Shown: positions 1 through 8,482 of the stretch, in pieces
Numbering within the stretch: the first letter of the stretch is position 1
Layout of the letters: each line of letters opens with the position of its first letter
Source: Psychroflexus halocasei
GTDB lineage: Bacteria; Bacteroidota; Bacteroidia; Flavobacteriales; Flavobacteriaceae
Reading direction: 5' to 3'
Length of the DNA stretch: 64,000 nt
Assembly: GCF_900107595.1 (NCBI RefSeq)
Contig: NZ_FNQF01000001.1
Location: 186,001 to 250,000 of the forward strand
Made by a program: the position numbers and the translations under genes
Notes under the pieces: model-generated
The model's database searches: none
Told to the model about the DNA's origin: nothing
The model's input: the letters and a program-made list of their open reading frames with translations, nothing else

Positions 1-332
1 ACTCAGAAGACGCACAATTAGATGCTGGAACATATTATGTATATGTTGATATGTACTCAAATTGTGATCCTTCAATAGCCACAAATTATGTTGCATCAGT
101 CTATTTGGATGGCGTAGAAATACCTACCTCTACTCAAAATCCTTACACTGGGAACTTCCCTATAGATTTCCCAAGTAACAATGGCGGATCGGATATTCAA
201 AACGATATTGAACCAGTCTTTAGTTTTACAATATCAGAGGACGCGTCGAGACCAATGCCGAATAAATTGTTTAAACCAAAACCAAAAACGCAATCAGCTA
301 TAAAAAAGTTAGAAATCTCAAATAACAGATAG
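1..332 (+). CDS. C-terminal fragment of an unrecognised protein (5' end outside the window)
   Basis: The reading frame is open from the window edge (codons beginning at base 3) to the TAG at 330-332, so the ATG at 51 is probably internal. The visible part has a beta-rich stretch with alternating Tyr and Val (AGTYYVYVD), which resembles the end of an extracellular beta-sandwich, followed by a lysine-rich tail (PNKLFKPKPKTQ). The tail is not a recognisable type IX sorting domain. A strong terminator follows about 40 bases later, so this is the end of a transcription unit. I do not recognise the family. Secretion is a guess from composition only. Confidence 0.6.
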   Translation, partial: SEDAQLDAGTYYVYVDMYSNCDPSIATNYVASVYLDGVEIPTSTQNPYTGNFPIDFPSNNGGSDIQNDIEPVFSFTISEDASRPMPNKLFKPKPKTQSAIKKLEISNNR

Positions 333-370
333 TTTTAATTTTAAGTTGTTAATTTAAGTTAGATTGCTGA

Positions 371-404
371 ACCAGATGTCAAGAAATTGATGTCTGGTTT
401 TTTT
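371..404 (+). terminator. Rho-independent terminator after the first gene
   Basis: Arms ACCAGA (371-376) and TCTGGT (393-398), with an inner TCAA/TTGA pairing around a GAAA loop, are followed by a run of T to about 404. It sits 38 bases past the stop of the partial gene. Confidence 0.75.
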
Positions 405-718
405 ATTAAAAAGATTGTAGTTAGAGTTTGATATCTGATAATTCAGGATTAACTAATGTTGATACAAAGTAAAATCACAACTGTAAATAAAAAAATTCCG
501 CATAGAGCAGAATTTTTTCTAGGTTCTTAATTATTTTTGCAGTCAATCAAACAACAACACACAACAGCATTAAATCCATTTTTTAAACACGAATATATTT
601 AGCATTGCCTGATATCAGACTTTCTGCTAATTCACTTACTGCTTTCTTGAATTCTTCTTATATTCATACTTCACCACATCAAAACGAGTGTTTTTTCAAT
701 TCACCGTAAGATCATAAA
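405..718. other. Gene-free stretch with a diverged repeat copy
   Basis: No credible gene was seen. Bases 421-497 resemble the start of the tandem repeat at 1231-1481 (shared words include ATATCTGATAATTC and GGATTAACTA). Bases 490-518 can form a hairpin with arms AAAAAATTC and GAATTTTTT, a possible weak terminator for the lipoprotein gene on the minus strand. The rest is AT-rich with nothing recognisable. Confidence 0.5.
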
Positions 719-1075
719 TCATTTCTGAACAGTTTTTTCTTCACTAAAAGGCTTTAAAGTTAATAACCCTGAACTCCCATCAATCGAGAACTCATATCCA
801 ATTTGATAATTCTCACTTTCTGAGGATAAATCTGTATTATACAACTCTTCTGTAAATGAACTCATGAGATGCTCTAAATCATGCTCATTCAAATCATAGG
901 TAGTTTCTAAAAAACCTTTTTCTAAAGCGATGGTTACTGGATAATTATCAATATTTAATTCTTGACTTTCCCTCGTTTCTTCTGATTCAAAATTAGAATC
1001 ATCTTGTAATAGTCTCTCTTGCTCACAGCTGAATGATAAAACAGCTAACACTAACAATAAAATAATTTTTTTCAT
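719..1075 (-). CDS. Small putative lipoprotein of unknown function
   Basis: 118 residues beginning MKKIILLLVLAVLSFSC. This is a short charged start, a hydrophobic core and a lipobox with Cys17, so it is predicted to be exported and lipidated. After the Cys comes an acidic, probably disordered linker (EQERLLQDDSNFESEE), so it would probably be outer-membrane anchored in this phylum. The mature part is acidic and has no motif I recognise. It stands alone between two intergenic regions, with an AT-rich putative promoter just upstream. No homologous family could be named. Confidence 0.65.
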   Translation of the reverse strand: MKKIILLLVLAVLSFSCEQERLLQDDSNFESEETRESQELNIDNYPVTIALEKGFLETTYDLNEHDLEHLMSSFTEELYNTDLSSESENYQIGYEFSIDGSSGLLTLKPFSEEKTVQK

Positions 1076-1230
1076 AATTATATATATATTTTAATTAATA
1101 ATATTCAATAATAACAAACAAATAAAACACCTATTAATATGATAATTAAATTATAGAGGGAATCACAAGATTAGTTTATTGAAATCCTAAAACAAGTTCA
1201 GAATGACATATAAATCTGTATTTATGAGTT

Positions 1231-1481
1231 AGAGTTTAATATCTGATAATTCGGATTAACTAGCGTTGATCCAGAGTAAAACCACGACTGCAAATAGAAA
1301 TCCAAAACGCTATCGCGTTTCTTTGTCTTTTTTCATTTCACATCAGCTTTTAAGCGAAGCTTACATAAATTCGGATTAACTAATGTTGATCCAGATGAGA
1401 ACCACGACTGCAAATAGAAATCCAACCGCTATCGCGTTTCTTTGTCTTTTTTCATTTCACATCAGCTTTTAAGCGAAGCTT
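1231..1481. repeat. Tandem 120-bp non-coding repeat, two copies
   Basis: Two direct copies start at the word TCGGATTAAC (1251 and 1371, exactly 120 bases apart) and end at AAGCGAAGCTT. Each holds a small palindrome around CGCTATCGCG and the segment TTTCATTTCACATCAGC. A third, partial and more diverged copy of the left part lies at 421-497. The second copy runs into an inverted repeat with the following TGTGAAATGAAA just beyond the tRNA-Val terminator. Together with the AT-rich 1076-1230 this fills the stretch between the lipoprotein gene and the tRNAs. No coding potential was seen. Confidence 0.8.
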
Positions 1482-1500
1482 AAGCTTTTGTGAAATGAAA

Positions 1501-1530
1501 AAATCCAACACCTTATATGGTATTGGATTT
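1501..1530 (-). terminator. Terminator after tRNA-Val(GAC)
   Basis: A 12-bp stem (arms at 1501-1512 and 1519-1530, one G-T pair on the minus strand) with a six-base loop is followed on the minus strand by TTT. It lies 10 bases past the 3' end of the tRNA. Confidence 0.75.
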
Positions 1531-1540
1531 CTGCTTGATG

Positions 1541-1615
1541 TGGGTCATACTGGATTCGAACCAGTGACTTCCACGTTGTCGACGTGACACTCTAAACCAA
1601 CTGAGTTAATGACCC
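1541..1615 (-). tRNA. tRNA-Val (anticodon GAC) with C33
   Basis: Read on the minus strand it folds fully: acceptor GGGTCAT/ATGACCC, D stem ACTC/GAGT, anticodon stem TCACG/CGTGG, T arm ACTGG-TTCGAAT-CCAGT and discriminator A. The seven-base anticodon loop is TCGACAA, giving anticodon GAC (Val, GUY codons). Position 33, normally an invariant U, reads C. The CCA end is not encoded. It follows tRNA-Val(TAC), from which it is separated by a terminator hairpin. All other arms are intact, so this looks like a real gene with an odd loop rather than a decayed copy. Confidence 0.88.
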
Positions 1616-1626
1616 CTTAAACTAAA

Positions 1627-1651
1627 AAACCCTAACGAATCGCTAGGGTTT
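1627..1651 (-). terminator. Hairpin between the two tRNA-Val genes
   Basis: An 11-bp stem (arms 1627-1637 and 1641-1651, three-base loop) is followed on the minus strand by TTT. It lies directly after tRNA-Val(TAC), so it may end most transcripts from that tRNA or act as a processing signal before the second tRNA. Confidence 0.65.
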
Positions 1652-1653
1652 TG

Positions 1654-1728
1654 TGGGTGCGAAGGGATTCGAACCCCTGACCTTCTGGGTGTAAACCAGA
1701 TGCTCTGAACCAACTGAGCTACGCACCC
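1654..1728 (-). tRNA. tRNA-Val (anticodon TAC)
   Basis: Minus-strand cloverleaf: acceptor GGGTGCG/CGCACCC, D stem GCTC/GAGC, anticodon stem TCTGG/CCAGA with loop TTTACAC (normal T33, anticodon TAC), T arm AGGGG-TTCGAAT-CCCTT and discriminator A. The CCA is not encoded. A textbook promoter lies directly upstream at 1744-1774. Confidence 0.96.
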
Positions 1729-1743
1729 TTTCGGATTGCGAGT

Positions 1744-1774
1744 GCAAATATAAGCCTATTTTTAATATGTCAAA
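1744..1774 (-). promoter_or_regulatory. Bacteroidota-type promoter of the tRNA-Val pair
   Basis: On the minus strand TTTG (1771-1774), 18 bases, then TATATTTGC (1744-1752). This matches the known -33 TTTG / -7 TAnnTTTG consensus for the primary sigma factor of this phylum. It lies 16 bases upstream of the tRNA 5' end. Confidence 0.85.
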
Positions 1775-1792
1775 ATTTTATTTTCATTTTTT

Positions 1793-3013
1793 TTAAATTA
1801 TTTCTGCTACTGTAAATGTGCTTCCGCCAATAAAGATTAAATCTGATGCTGAAGATTTATCCTTCGCAGAATTTAAAGCTTGATTCACAGACAAATAAAC
1901 CTCTCCTTTTAAACCTTGTTCTTCTGCTTTCGTTTTTAAGAAATAGGCATCCATGCCTCTTTCTATTTTTAACTGACAGAAATAATAGTAAGCTTCTTTA
2001 GGGAAAAGCTCTAAAATCTCTTCGATGTCTTTTTCTTTTACAAAACCTAAAACGATATGTAATTGATCATATTTTTCTTCGGCTAGTTGCGACAATACAT
2101 GTGTTAAACCTTCTTTATTATGTCCTGTATCTACTATAACCCGTGGTTCTTCTTGCAGGGTTTGCCAACGCCCAAACAAGCCTGTGTTATGAATAACATT
2201 ATGTAAACCTTTTTCAATTGAAGATTTGGAAAGTTTAAAATCACATTGCTCAATTAAAGTTTGACAAGCAGTAACAGCTGTTTGTATGTTTTTCTGCTGA
2301 TAAATTCCTTTTAAGTCAGAAGTAAAATTTGGCAAAATTAAATCTTCTGCAAAAATTAAATTTGCATTATTTGTCTTTGCTATTTTCTTAAAAATAGATT
2401 CAGTTTCAGAATTTTTTTCACCAACTACAACAGGCGTGTCAGGCTTGATAATTCCTGCTTTCTCCGTTGCAATTTTGGGACGGGTTTTACCTAAAAATTG
2501 GGTATGATCAAAACCAATATTTGTAATCACCGACAGTAAAGGTGATATAATATTTGTAGAATCTAAACGACCTCCTAAGCCAACTTCAATAACTGCTATA
2601 TCAACTTTTTGTTGTGCAAATTCATGAAAGGCTAAGCCAACAGTCATTTCGAAAAAAGACAATTCATTTTCTTCAAAAAAAGATTGATGTTTAGTTATAA
2701 ATTCAACGACATTTTCTTTTTCAATTGGTTCACCATTAATTTTAATGCGCTCTCTAAAATCCTTGAGATGTGGCGAGGTATGCAAACCAACCTTATAACC
2801 TTCTTCTTGTAAAATAGAAGCTAACATATGACTCACAGAACCTTTGCCATTAGTACCTGCGACATGAATACTTTTAAATTCCTGATGTGGATTTCCGAGA
2901 TAACCAGAAAGCAAATTAATATTGGTTAAATCCTTTTTATAGGCCGCTCCGCCTTTGTTTTGATACATTGGCAATTGCTTAAAAAGCCAATCTAAACATT
3001 CATCATAAGTCAT
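1793..3013 (-). CDS. folC: Bifunctional folylpolyglutamate synthase/dihydrofolate synthase
   Basis: 406 residues, normal for FolC. It joins glutamate to dihydropteroate and to reduced folates in the cytoplasm, using ATP. The Mur-ligase-type P-loop GTNGKGS is at residues 53-59. It is followed by the folate-loop region (LHTSPHLKDFRERI) and the VIEVGLGGRLDSTN and DHTQFLG motifs. The C-terminal domain carries the DTGHNKEG motif. The ATG directly abuts the stop codon of tonB (no gap), so translation is probably coupled and folC is the last gene of exbB-exbD-tonB-folC. That link between TonB energy transduction and folate synthesis has no obvious functional reason. Confidence 0.95.
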   Translation of the reverse strand: MTYDECLDWLFKQLPMYQNKGGAAYKKDLTNINLLSGYLGNPHQEFKSIHVAGTNGKGSVSHMLASILQEEGYKVGLHTSPHLKDFRERIKINGEPIEKENVVEFITKHQSFFEENELSFFEMTVGLAFHEFAQQKVDIAVIEVGLGGRLDSTNIISPLLSVITNIGFDHTQFLGKTRPKIATEKAGIIKPDTPVVVGEKNSETESIFKKIAKTNNANLIFAEDLILPNFTSDLKGIYQQKNIQTAVTACQTLIEQCDFKLSKSSIEKGLHNVIHNTGLFGRWQTLQEEPRVIVDTGHNKEGLTHVLSQLAEEKYDQLHIVLGFVKEKDIEEILELFPKEAYYYFCQLKIERGMDAYFLKTKAEEQGLKGEVYLSVNQALNSAKDKSSASDLIFIGGSTFTVAEII

Positions 3014-3883
3014 TTACTCGGATAATTTGAAAACATAAGTGATAAAACCAACTTGCTTTGAAGGTGCGTTTGAGTCGCTGTTAAACCTCGTATCTAAAGC
3101 GGCACGCTTGGCTGGCTCTAACAAGCAAGGACTACTGTTGGTTGTTCCTTTCACTCCTGCTGTTGCTCTGATGACATTTCCGTTTCTATCAACTTCAATC
3201 CTCACAACAACTTCGCCCGATTCATTACAATCTTGAGTATATTTTTCTTTATTTAAAGCTTTACGTCCGCCAAGTCTGTATTTGCCATCGCCATCTAAAC
3301 CTTTGCCAGTTCCGTAATAATTTTTAGCGTTCGGGTCTCCATCAGGATCGCCTTTATCACCTGCTTTTTGATCATCGCCTTCACCTTCTGCCGCTTCTCC
3401 ATCATTCTCTGGACCGTTCATTAAACTTTCCATCGCATCAGTCACTGACTTATCTGGCTTTGGTTCTGGTTTAGGTTCTGGCTTTTTTTCTTTTTCAGGC
3501 TTTTTCTCAGGCTGTTTTTCAACAGGTTGATTTTCAGTTTTTTCTTTTTGTTCCTTTTTAGGCTTTTCTTTTTTATCTTCCTTGATGACTGGAGCGTCTT
3601 CAACATCTTGATTAATCACATCTTCTTCTTCAGCAACAGATGAAGATTCTTCAACAGGAGTTGGTTCTGGAACATTTTTTTGCGGAGATGTTTTTACTGG
3701 TTCTTTAGGTTGAACATCACCCGACCCAAAATCAGTAGTTCCAAAGTTAACTGCAATACCTTTTTCTTTTGGAGGATCAAAATATTTAAAACCAAAAACC
3801 AGCATCAACAAAATAATCACCGCATAGATGATACTTGTAATGATAAATGATTTTTTTTGATGTTTTGTTTTTAAAAACTTCAA
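3014..3883 (-). CDS. TonB-like energy transducer, TTG start
   Basis: 289 residues. There is one N-terminal membrane helix (about residues 13-32), then a long Pro/Glu/Lys-rich periplasm-spanning stretch (KPEPKPEPKPDK near 135-145). Next comes an unusual acidic Gly/Asp-rich segment (about 160-190) and a C-terminal TonB-type domain with VVVRIEVDRNGNVIRA. With ExbB and ExbD directly upstream it would transmit proton-motive force to outer-membrane receptors. The start codon is TTG, one base after the exbD stop, and no ATG precedes the membrane helix. TolA-like function is a less likely alternative. The domain is diverged from the enterobacterial protein, so no gene symbol is given. Confidence 0.85.
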   Translation of the reverse strand: MKFLKTKHQKKSFIITSIIYAVIILLMLVFGFKYFDPPKEKGIAVNFGTTDFGSGDVQPKEPVKTSPQKNVPEPTPVEESSSVAEEEDVINQDVEDAPVIKEDKKEKPKKEQKEKTENQPVEKQPEKKPEKEKKPEPKPEPKPDKSVTDAMESLMNGPENDGEAAEGEGDDQKAGDKGDPDGDPNAKNYYGTGKGLDGDGKYRLGGRKALNKEKYTQDCNESGEVVVRIEVDRNGNVIRATAGVKGTTNSSPCLLEPAKRAALDTRFNSDSNAPSKQVGFITYVFKLSE

Positions 3884-3884
3884 T

Positions 3885-4277
3885 TTAGTTCGGTTTTACA
3901 GCTAAAATTAATTTGTACTGATTTTCATTAGCGATCATCATCACATCAACAGCCTTTTGTAAGATGATATCCTTTTCTGCTCTTAATATTACTGTTGGGT
4001 TTTCAACATCTGCTAATTTTGATTTCAAAGCAGACTCAAGGCGTTCGAAAGCGACTTTTTCACCATCAACGTGATATTCTAAATCTTTAGTGATACTGAC
4101 AGAAACATTTTGTTTGTTTGTTGATTTTCCTTTCGCTTTTGGCAAAATGAGATCAAGCGCTTCTGGTGTGATTACTGGTGAAGTTAGCATGAAAAATATC
4201 AGCAACAGAAAGACAATATCTGTCATTGACGACATACTAAATTCAGGACTCACTTTATTTCTTCCTCTTAAATTCAT
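3885..4277 (-). CDS. exbD: ExbD/TolR family biopolymer transport protein
   Basis: 130 residues. There is a short cytoplasmic N-terminus, then one membrane helix at about 19-38 that carries the conserved proton-channel Asp (Asp20 in MSSMTDIVFLLLIFFMLTSP). The remainder is a periplasmic domain. It partners ExbB in the proton-driven motor that energises TonB. It is encoded four bases after the exbB stop and one base before the tonB start. TolR is the closest alternative, but the neighbouring tonB gene favours ExbD. Confidence 0.93.
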   Translation of the reverse strand: MNLRGRNKVSPEFSMSSMTDIVFLLLIFFMLTSPVITPEALDLILPKAKGKSTNKQNVSVSITKDLEYHVDGEKVAFERLESALKSKLADVENPTVILRAEKDIILQKAVDVMMIANENQYKLILAVKPN

Positions 4278-4281
4278 AAAA

Positions 4282-4974
4282 TTAAGTCGGTTCGTTTAAT
4301 AAATCTAAAAAGTCAACTGCAGTCGCTTCCATTTGGTGAACGACTTTATCAGTTCTAACAACAATATGGTTATAGGTAATGTAAGCAATAATACCTACAA
4401 TAAGCCCTGCAACTGTTGTTGTCATCGCTGTATAAATTCCTTCGGCTAACGAGCCCATCTCGGCTTGACCACTACTTGTTGCGAGCTCGTAAAAAGCTAA
4501 AACCATCCCAATTACAGTTCCTAAGAAACCTATCATCGGTGCTGCTCCGGCAATTGTTGCCAGCACGCTCACGTTTTTCTCTAATTTATAAACTTCTAAT
4601 CGACCAGCATTTTCAATGGCTGTATTGATATCTTCTAAAGGTGTCCCGATTCGTGAAATCCCCTTTGCAGTTAAACGTGCAACAGGTGAATTTTCTTGAG
4701 CACAGCGCATTTTTGCACCTTCAATATTTCCGTGAGAAACATTATCTTTAATTTGATTCATAAAATCTTTATCAGTTTTTGAAGCTGCTTTGATTGCAAA
4801 TAAGCGCTCAAAATAAATATAAAGTGCAACGAAAAGTAAGACAGCCAAAATGATGATGATGATTGTTCCTCCAGCTCCTCCACTGAGGATCAAGTCAATA
4901 ACTGAAAGTGTTTTTTCTTCAGAAACTTGCTCAACGGCAGCCTCATCAACTCCTTGAATAAAATATGCTAGCAT
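4282..4974 (-). CDS. exbB: ExbB/TolQ/MotA family proton channel protein
   Basis: 230 residues with three hydrophobic segments: about 36-55 (GGTIIIIILAVLLFVALYIY), about 135-160 and about 180-205. The conserved motor core APMIGFLGTVIGM lies at the start of the second helix and TAMTTTVAGLIVGI in the third. It is the inner-membrane stator subunit of the TonB system. It is the first gene of exbB-exbD-tonB-folC. The upstream 128 bases, shared with the divergently oriented protease gene, are AT-rich, but I see no clean promoter match. Confidence 0.94.
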   Translation of the reverse strand: MLAYFIQGVDEAAVEQVSEEKTLSVIDLILSGGAGGTIIIIILAVLLFVALYIYFERLFAIKAASKTDKDFMNQIKDNVSHGNIEGAKMRCAQENSPVARLTAKGISRIGTPLEDINTAIENAGRLEVYKLEKNVSVLATIAGAAPMIGFLGTVIGMVLAFYELATSSGQAEMGSLAEGIYTAMTTTVAGLIVGIIAYITYNHIVVRTDKVVHQMEATAVDFLDLLNEPT

Positions 4975-5144
4975 AATGTGTTATCAGTTTAGTGATATAA
5001 CGAAAAAATTTTCACTAAATTACATTTTTATTCTAAACCTGAATGATTTGATTTCATTATTTTAATCTCATTTACCACTTCGATGGCATCCTATAGGCAT
5101 TCATGTTTCGCTATAATTCTTCAATCATGATTAAGTTTCTTTTT

Positions 5145-6062
5145 ATGGATTTTAAACAGCTGACAAAAATTTCATTTTTAGTTATTCTTTTGCTGAATTT
5201 TATGCCGATGAAAAGTCATTGTATCGTTATTAATTCAGATGAAGATCAACAAAGAAAATGCACGCCAAGCAAAAGCTACAGTTTTTCTATCGATCCTGAA
5301 GTATTAGCTGAATATCCCGAGATTGTTATCCGTATTAATTTTTGGGGAATTAATAAAGATAATGGTGAAAGTGAGGATCCTTTAACTGAAGAAAAAGTGA
5401 TGGAAGCTTTAGGGCTTTTGAATTCCGCTTATGCCGATATGAATATTTGTTTTGAATTGAATGAATTTGAGCATATCAACAATTCTACTGCTTACTGGGG
5501 AAGCACAAAAAATTTTTCTAAATTTTTACGAGACTTTAAAGATGAATACGTCAAAGATGATGCACTCAATATTTTTGTTCCATACCGGTTTACAAATTTT
5601 GATGATGGTTTGAGAGGTGTCAATTTTGGCTATAATAAATTAGCAGTGAATATGCTGAATTATAACACAGGCATCTTACCACATGAAGTTGGCCATAGTT
5701 TTAGGTTGATACACACGCACCAAAGGTTTAAATCTGAAAGGTGTGAAAAAGTCACGCGTGATCCTGATAATCTGGAATTTAATGCAAAATGTGCAGGAGA
5801 TTACGTGGTTGACACCAATGCAGTTCCGAGTATGTATGGATCAGAAGGAAATAATATCACTGACGATTGTAAATACACTGGTAATGCTAAAGATTGCGAT
5901 GGCACACCTTACAATATCACCGAAGATGATGTCAGAAACTTTATGGCTTATACCAAACAATCATGTAGATCGCGTTTTACCGTTGGCCAAGGTATCCGCG
6001 TCAGGGAAACCATTGAACTCCAAGATTTTTATCAAAAAATGATTGTTGATTCGAAAAAATAA
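5145..6062 (+). CDS. Secreted M43 (pappalysin-like) zinc metalloprotease
   Basis: The zinc site HEVGHSFRLIH fits HExxHxxxxxH, with His, Glu, His and His as ligands or catalytic residues. The Met-turn region NFMAYTKQSC followed by FTVGQGIR is typical of peptidase family M43. The start at 5145 is chosen because it gives a conventional signal peptide (MDFKQLTKISFLVILLLNFM). Upstream ATGs at 5103 and 5127 would add a long charged leader. Several Cys pairs fit an exported, disulfide-bonded enzyme. No T9SS sorting domain is visible at the C-terminus, so the product may be periplasmic. Substrate is unknown. It is monocistronic and convergent with pbpC. Confidence 0.82.
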   Translation: MDFKQLTKISFLVILLLNFMPMKSHCIVINSDEDQQRKCTPSKSYSFSIDPEVLAEYPEIVIRINFWGINKDNGESEDPLTEEKVMEALGLLNSAYADMNICFELNEFEHINNSTAYWGSTKNFSKFLRDFKDEYVKDDALNIFVPYRFTNFDDGLRGVNFGYNKLAVNMLNYNTGILPHEVGHSFRLIHTHQRFKSERCEKVTRDPDNLEFNAKCAGDYVVDTNAVPSMYGSEGNNITDDCKYTGNAKDCDGTPYNITEDDVRNFMAYTKQSCRSRFTVGQGIRVRETIELQDFYQKMIVDSKK

Positions 6063-6086
6063 GAATTATTGAAGAATCGTTCTTTA

Positions 6087-8453
6087 CTATGAATTGACTT
6101 CAATTTCTATTTGTTGAGATAAACTATTCCCTTCTTGATCAACGACTGTCAAAGTGTGTTTTCCTGGTTTTGGTAGTATAGAAATTTCATGAAAAGTTTC
6201 TGTACTTTCTAAATAAACCTCATCTAAATACCAATAAACCGTCGTTTCAGAATTGCGATGCGCTAATTTAAAAATAGTCGGATTGATTTCTTCTTTAAAA
6301 TTTTTTGGAAGTGTGATGATTTCATTTTTTTTAGGTAAAACAAATTGCATCAACTCTTCTCCTTCTTTCAAACATCCGTTTTTATAAGGCGGTAAACTTC
6401 TGTACTCAGGATGCTTTTCAGAATAATAATAGGACATAATCGGAGGTAAGACAAACCAGTTTTTATTCTGAATTTCAGCTAAAGGATAACATGAAGAATT
6501 GACCTGAAATTGTTCAGAAGCATCCAAAAAAACTTGCTGATGATAAGGACAAGTTGATGTTCGTGTTCCTTTTTCAGGAATCCACTCAAGTTTTACATCG
6601 TCACAATAAAGTCCTGAAAGATATCCGCTTTTTTGACAAATTTCAGCTTCAACAAGTTCATCATAAGGAATGTCAAACCACCCACTTTTAGGCAAAGAAT
6701 TTAAAACATCAAATAAAATCGGTGCTGCTGCCTGAATACCTGTTAAACCAGGCCGACCTTCTCCATCGGCATTTCCTGCCCAAACACCGATGGCATATTT
6801 TGGTGTTACACCAACTGCCCAAGCATCTTTAAAACCATAGCTTGTGCCTGTTTTCCAAGCCAAAGCTTGACTGTCGTTAAAAAATTCCCAACTTTCTTCA
6901 CTCTGAGGTCGGTTAACTTCCTTCATCGCCTCGAAAGTTTCATATATCGCACCTGCATCCCAAACTTGAGCTTGATACTGAACTTTTCCAAAATCAAGTT
7001 TTTCTTGTTTTGAATAAATCGGATTCACAAATTCATTTTCTCGATATTCGCTAGATGAAGAATTGAAAAAGTTTAATGTTGAAGCCATGCCAGCATAAGC
7101 TTTCGTAATATCCCAAAGTGAACTTTCTGCACCGCCTAATATGAATGAAAGTCCATAATAATCAGCTGATTTATTCACATTTTTTTGGTGAAGATTTTTA
7201 AACTGATTATAAAATTTCTGTAAGCCAAACTCTCTCAACATTCTCACAGATGGTACATTTAAAGACCGAGATAAGGCAAGGCTCGCAGGAACAGCCCCGT
7301 TAAACTCTTTATCAAAATTTTGTGGATTATAACCATTCACTGAAGTTGGTACATCAGCAACTAAGGTATTCGGGAGAAGCAAACCATCATTTAGCATTGC
7401 TGTGTATAAAAAAGGTTTCAGAATACTCCCTGTACTTCTTGAGGCTTGAACCAAGTCAACGTAATGATCGTGTTCTGATGTTGTGGGTGAATTCCCGACA
7501 TAAGCCAAGATTTCACGTGTTTCAACATCAAGCACAAGAATTGAAAGATTATGGATTTCATTCTGACGTAAACGATTGTAATTTTCCTTAGCAATTCTAT
7601 TTAATCTTTTTTGAAGTGGATATCGAATTGTTGATATTAGCTGAACACCCTCATGTTCTTTTTTTAATTTCTCTGTCAAATGTGGTGTTATTTCTGGCAA
7701 GGCTAAAGCTTTGCTCGGAAGATTTTCAGCTATGGCTAATTCATAAGTCGTCGCATCAATCACTGAGTGATCTTTGAGTTTTTTGAGTAAGCGATCGCGT
7801 TTTTGTTTTAAAATCAATTCGTTTTTACCAGGGAAAATAAGGGAAGGTGCGTTTGGCAAAACAGCTAAGGCTGCAGATTGTCCCCAACTTAAATCTTCTG
7901 ACGGAACACCAAAATAGCGCCATGAAGCCGTTTCTAAACCAACTACATTTCCGCCAAAAGGCGCATAAGTTGCATATAGATTTAGGATTTCCTTTTTGCT
8001 CTCTCTTAATTCTAATCGCGTGGCTTGAAAAATTTCAATCAACTTTTCAAGATAAGTTCTGGATTGATTTTGTCGAGATAAACGAATCACCTGTTGAGTG
8101 ATTGTACTTCCGCCTCGCCTTTGATCGGTTGTTATATTCTGCCATAAGGCTTTTGAGATTGCAATTGGATTGAAACCTGGGTGCTGATAGAAATATTCAT
8201 CCTCAAAATAAAGAATACATTGCTCAAATTTATAAGAAACGCTATCTTGTTTAGGAAATCGCCATTGTCCATCTTTTGCAATACGCGCACCCAAAAGCAC
8301 ACCCTCTCTACTCTTTAAAATACTTGATGTTGGAGCGTTGAATAAATCTTTAGGTAATGAGAAAAACCAAATTAAACCGATAATAACAAGAAGACTCAAC
8401 TTGATGAAATGATTTTTCAAAAATTTTAAAGTAGAATTTTTGTTGTTTTTCAT
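6087..8453 (-). CDS. pbpC: Penicillin-binding protein 1C (peptidoglycan glycosyltransferase/transpeptidase)
   Basis: 788 residues. One membrane anchor at about 17-33 is followed by a GT51 domain with the catalytic Glu in FEDEYFYQHPG (Glu84) and RRGGSTITQQ (112-121). The transpeptidase domain has SxxK at Ser343-Lys346 (GSILKP), SLN at 397-399 and a KTG box in WKTGTSYGFKDAW near 535. A C-terminal beta domain (about 690-788) corresponds to the BiPBP_C extension of PBP1C. The gene follows the alpha-2-macroglobulin gene on the same strand, a pairing seen in many bacteria where the macroglobulin is thought to protect the periplasm alongside wall repair. A hairpin in the intergenic gap may reduce read-through. 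Confidence 0.95.
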   Translation of the reverse strand: MKNNKNSTLKFLKNHFIKLSLLVIIGLIWFFSLPKDLFNAPTSSILKSREGVLLGARIAKDGQWRFPKQDSVSYKFEQCILYFEDEYFYQHPGFNPIAISKALWQNITTDQRRGGSTITQQVIRLSRQNQSRTYLEKLIEIFQATRLELRESKKEILNLYATYAPFGGNVVGLETASWRYFGVPSEDLSWGQSAALAVLPNAPSLIFPGKNELILKQKRDRLLKKLKDHSVIDATTYELAIAENLPSKALALPEITPHLTEKLKKEHEGVQLISTIRYPLQKRLNRIAKENYNRLRQNEIHNLSILVLDVETREILAYVGNSPTTSEHDHYVDLVQASRSTGSILKPFLYTAMLNDGLLLPNTLVADVPTSVNGYNPQNFDKEFNGAVPASLALSRSLNVPSVRMLREFGLQKFYNQFKNLHQKNVNKSADYYGLSFILGGAESSLWDITKAYAGMASTLNFFNSSSSEYRENEFVNPIYSKQEKLDFGKVQYQAQVWDAGAIYETFEAMKEVNRPQSEESWEFFNDSQALAWKTGTSYGFKDAWAVGVTPKYAIGVWAGNADGEGRPGLTGIQAAAPILFDVLNSLPKSGWFDIPYDELVEAEICQKSGYLSGLYCDDVKLEWIPEKGTRTSTCPYHQQVFLDASEQFQVNSSCYPLAEIQNKNWFVLPPIMSYYYSEKHPEYRSLPPYKNGCLKEGEELMQFVLPKKNEIITLPKNFKEEINPTIFKLAHRNSETTVYWYLDEVYLESTETFHEISILPKPGKHTLTVVDQEGNSLSQQIEIEVNS

Positions 8454-8482
8454 CTTAAACGGCTCAATATTTTACACTTTAA

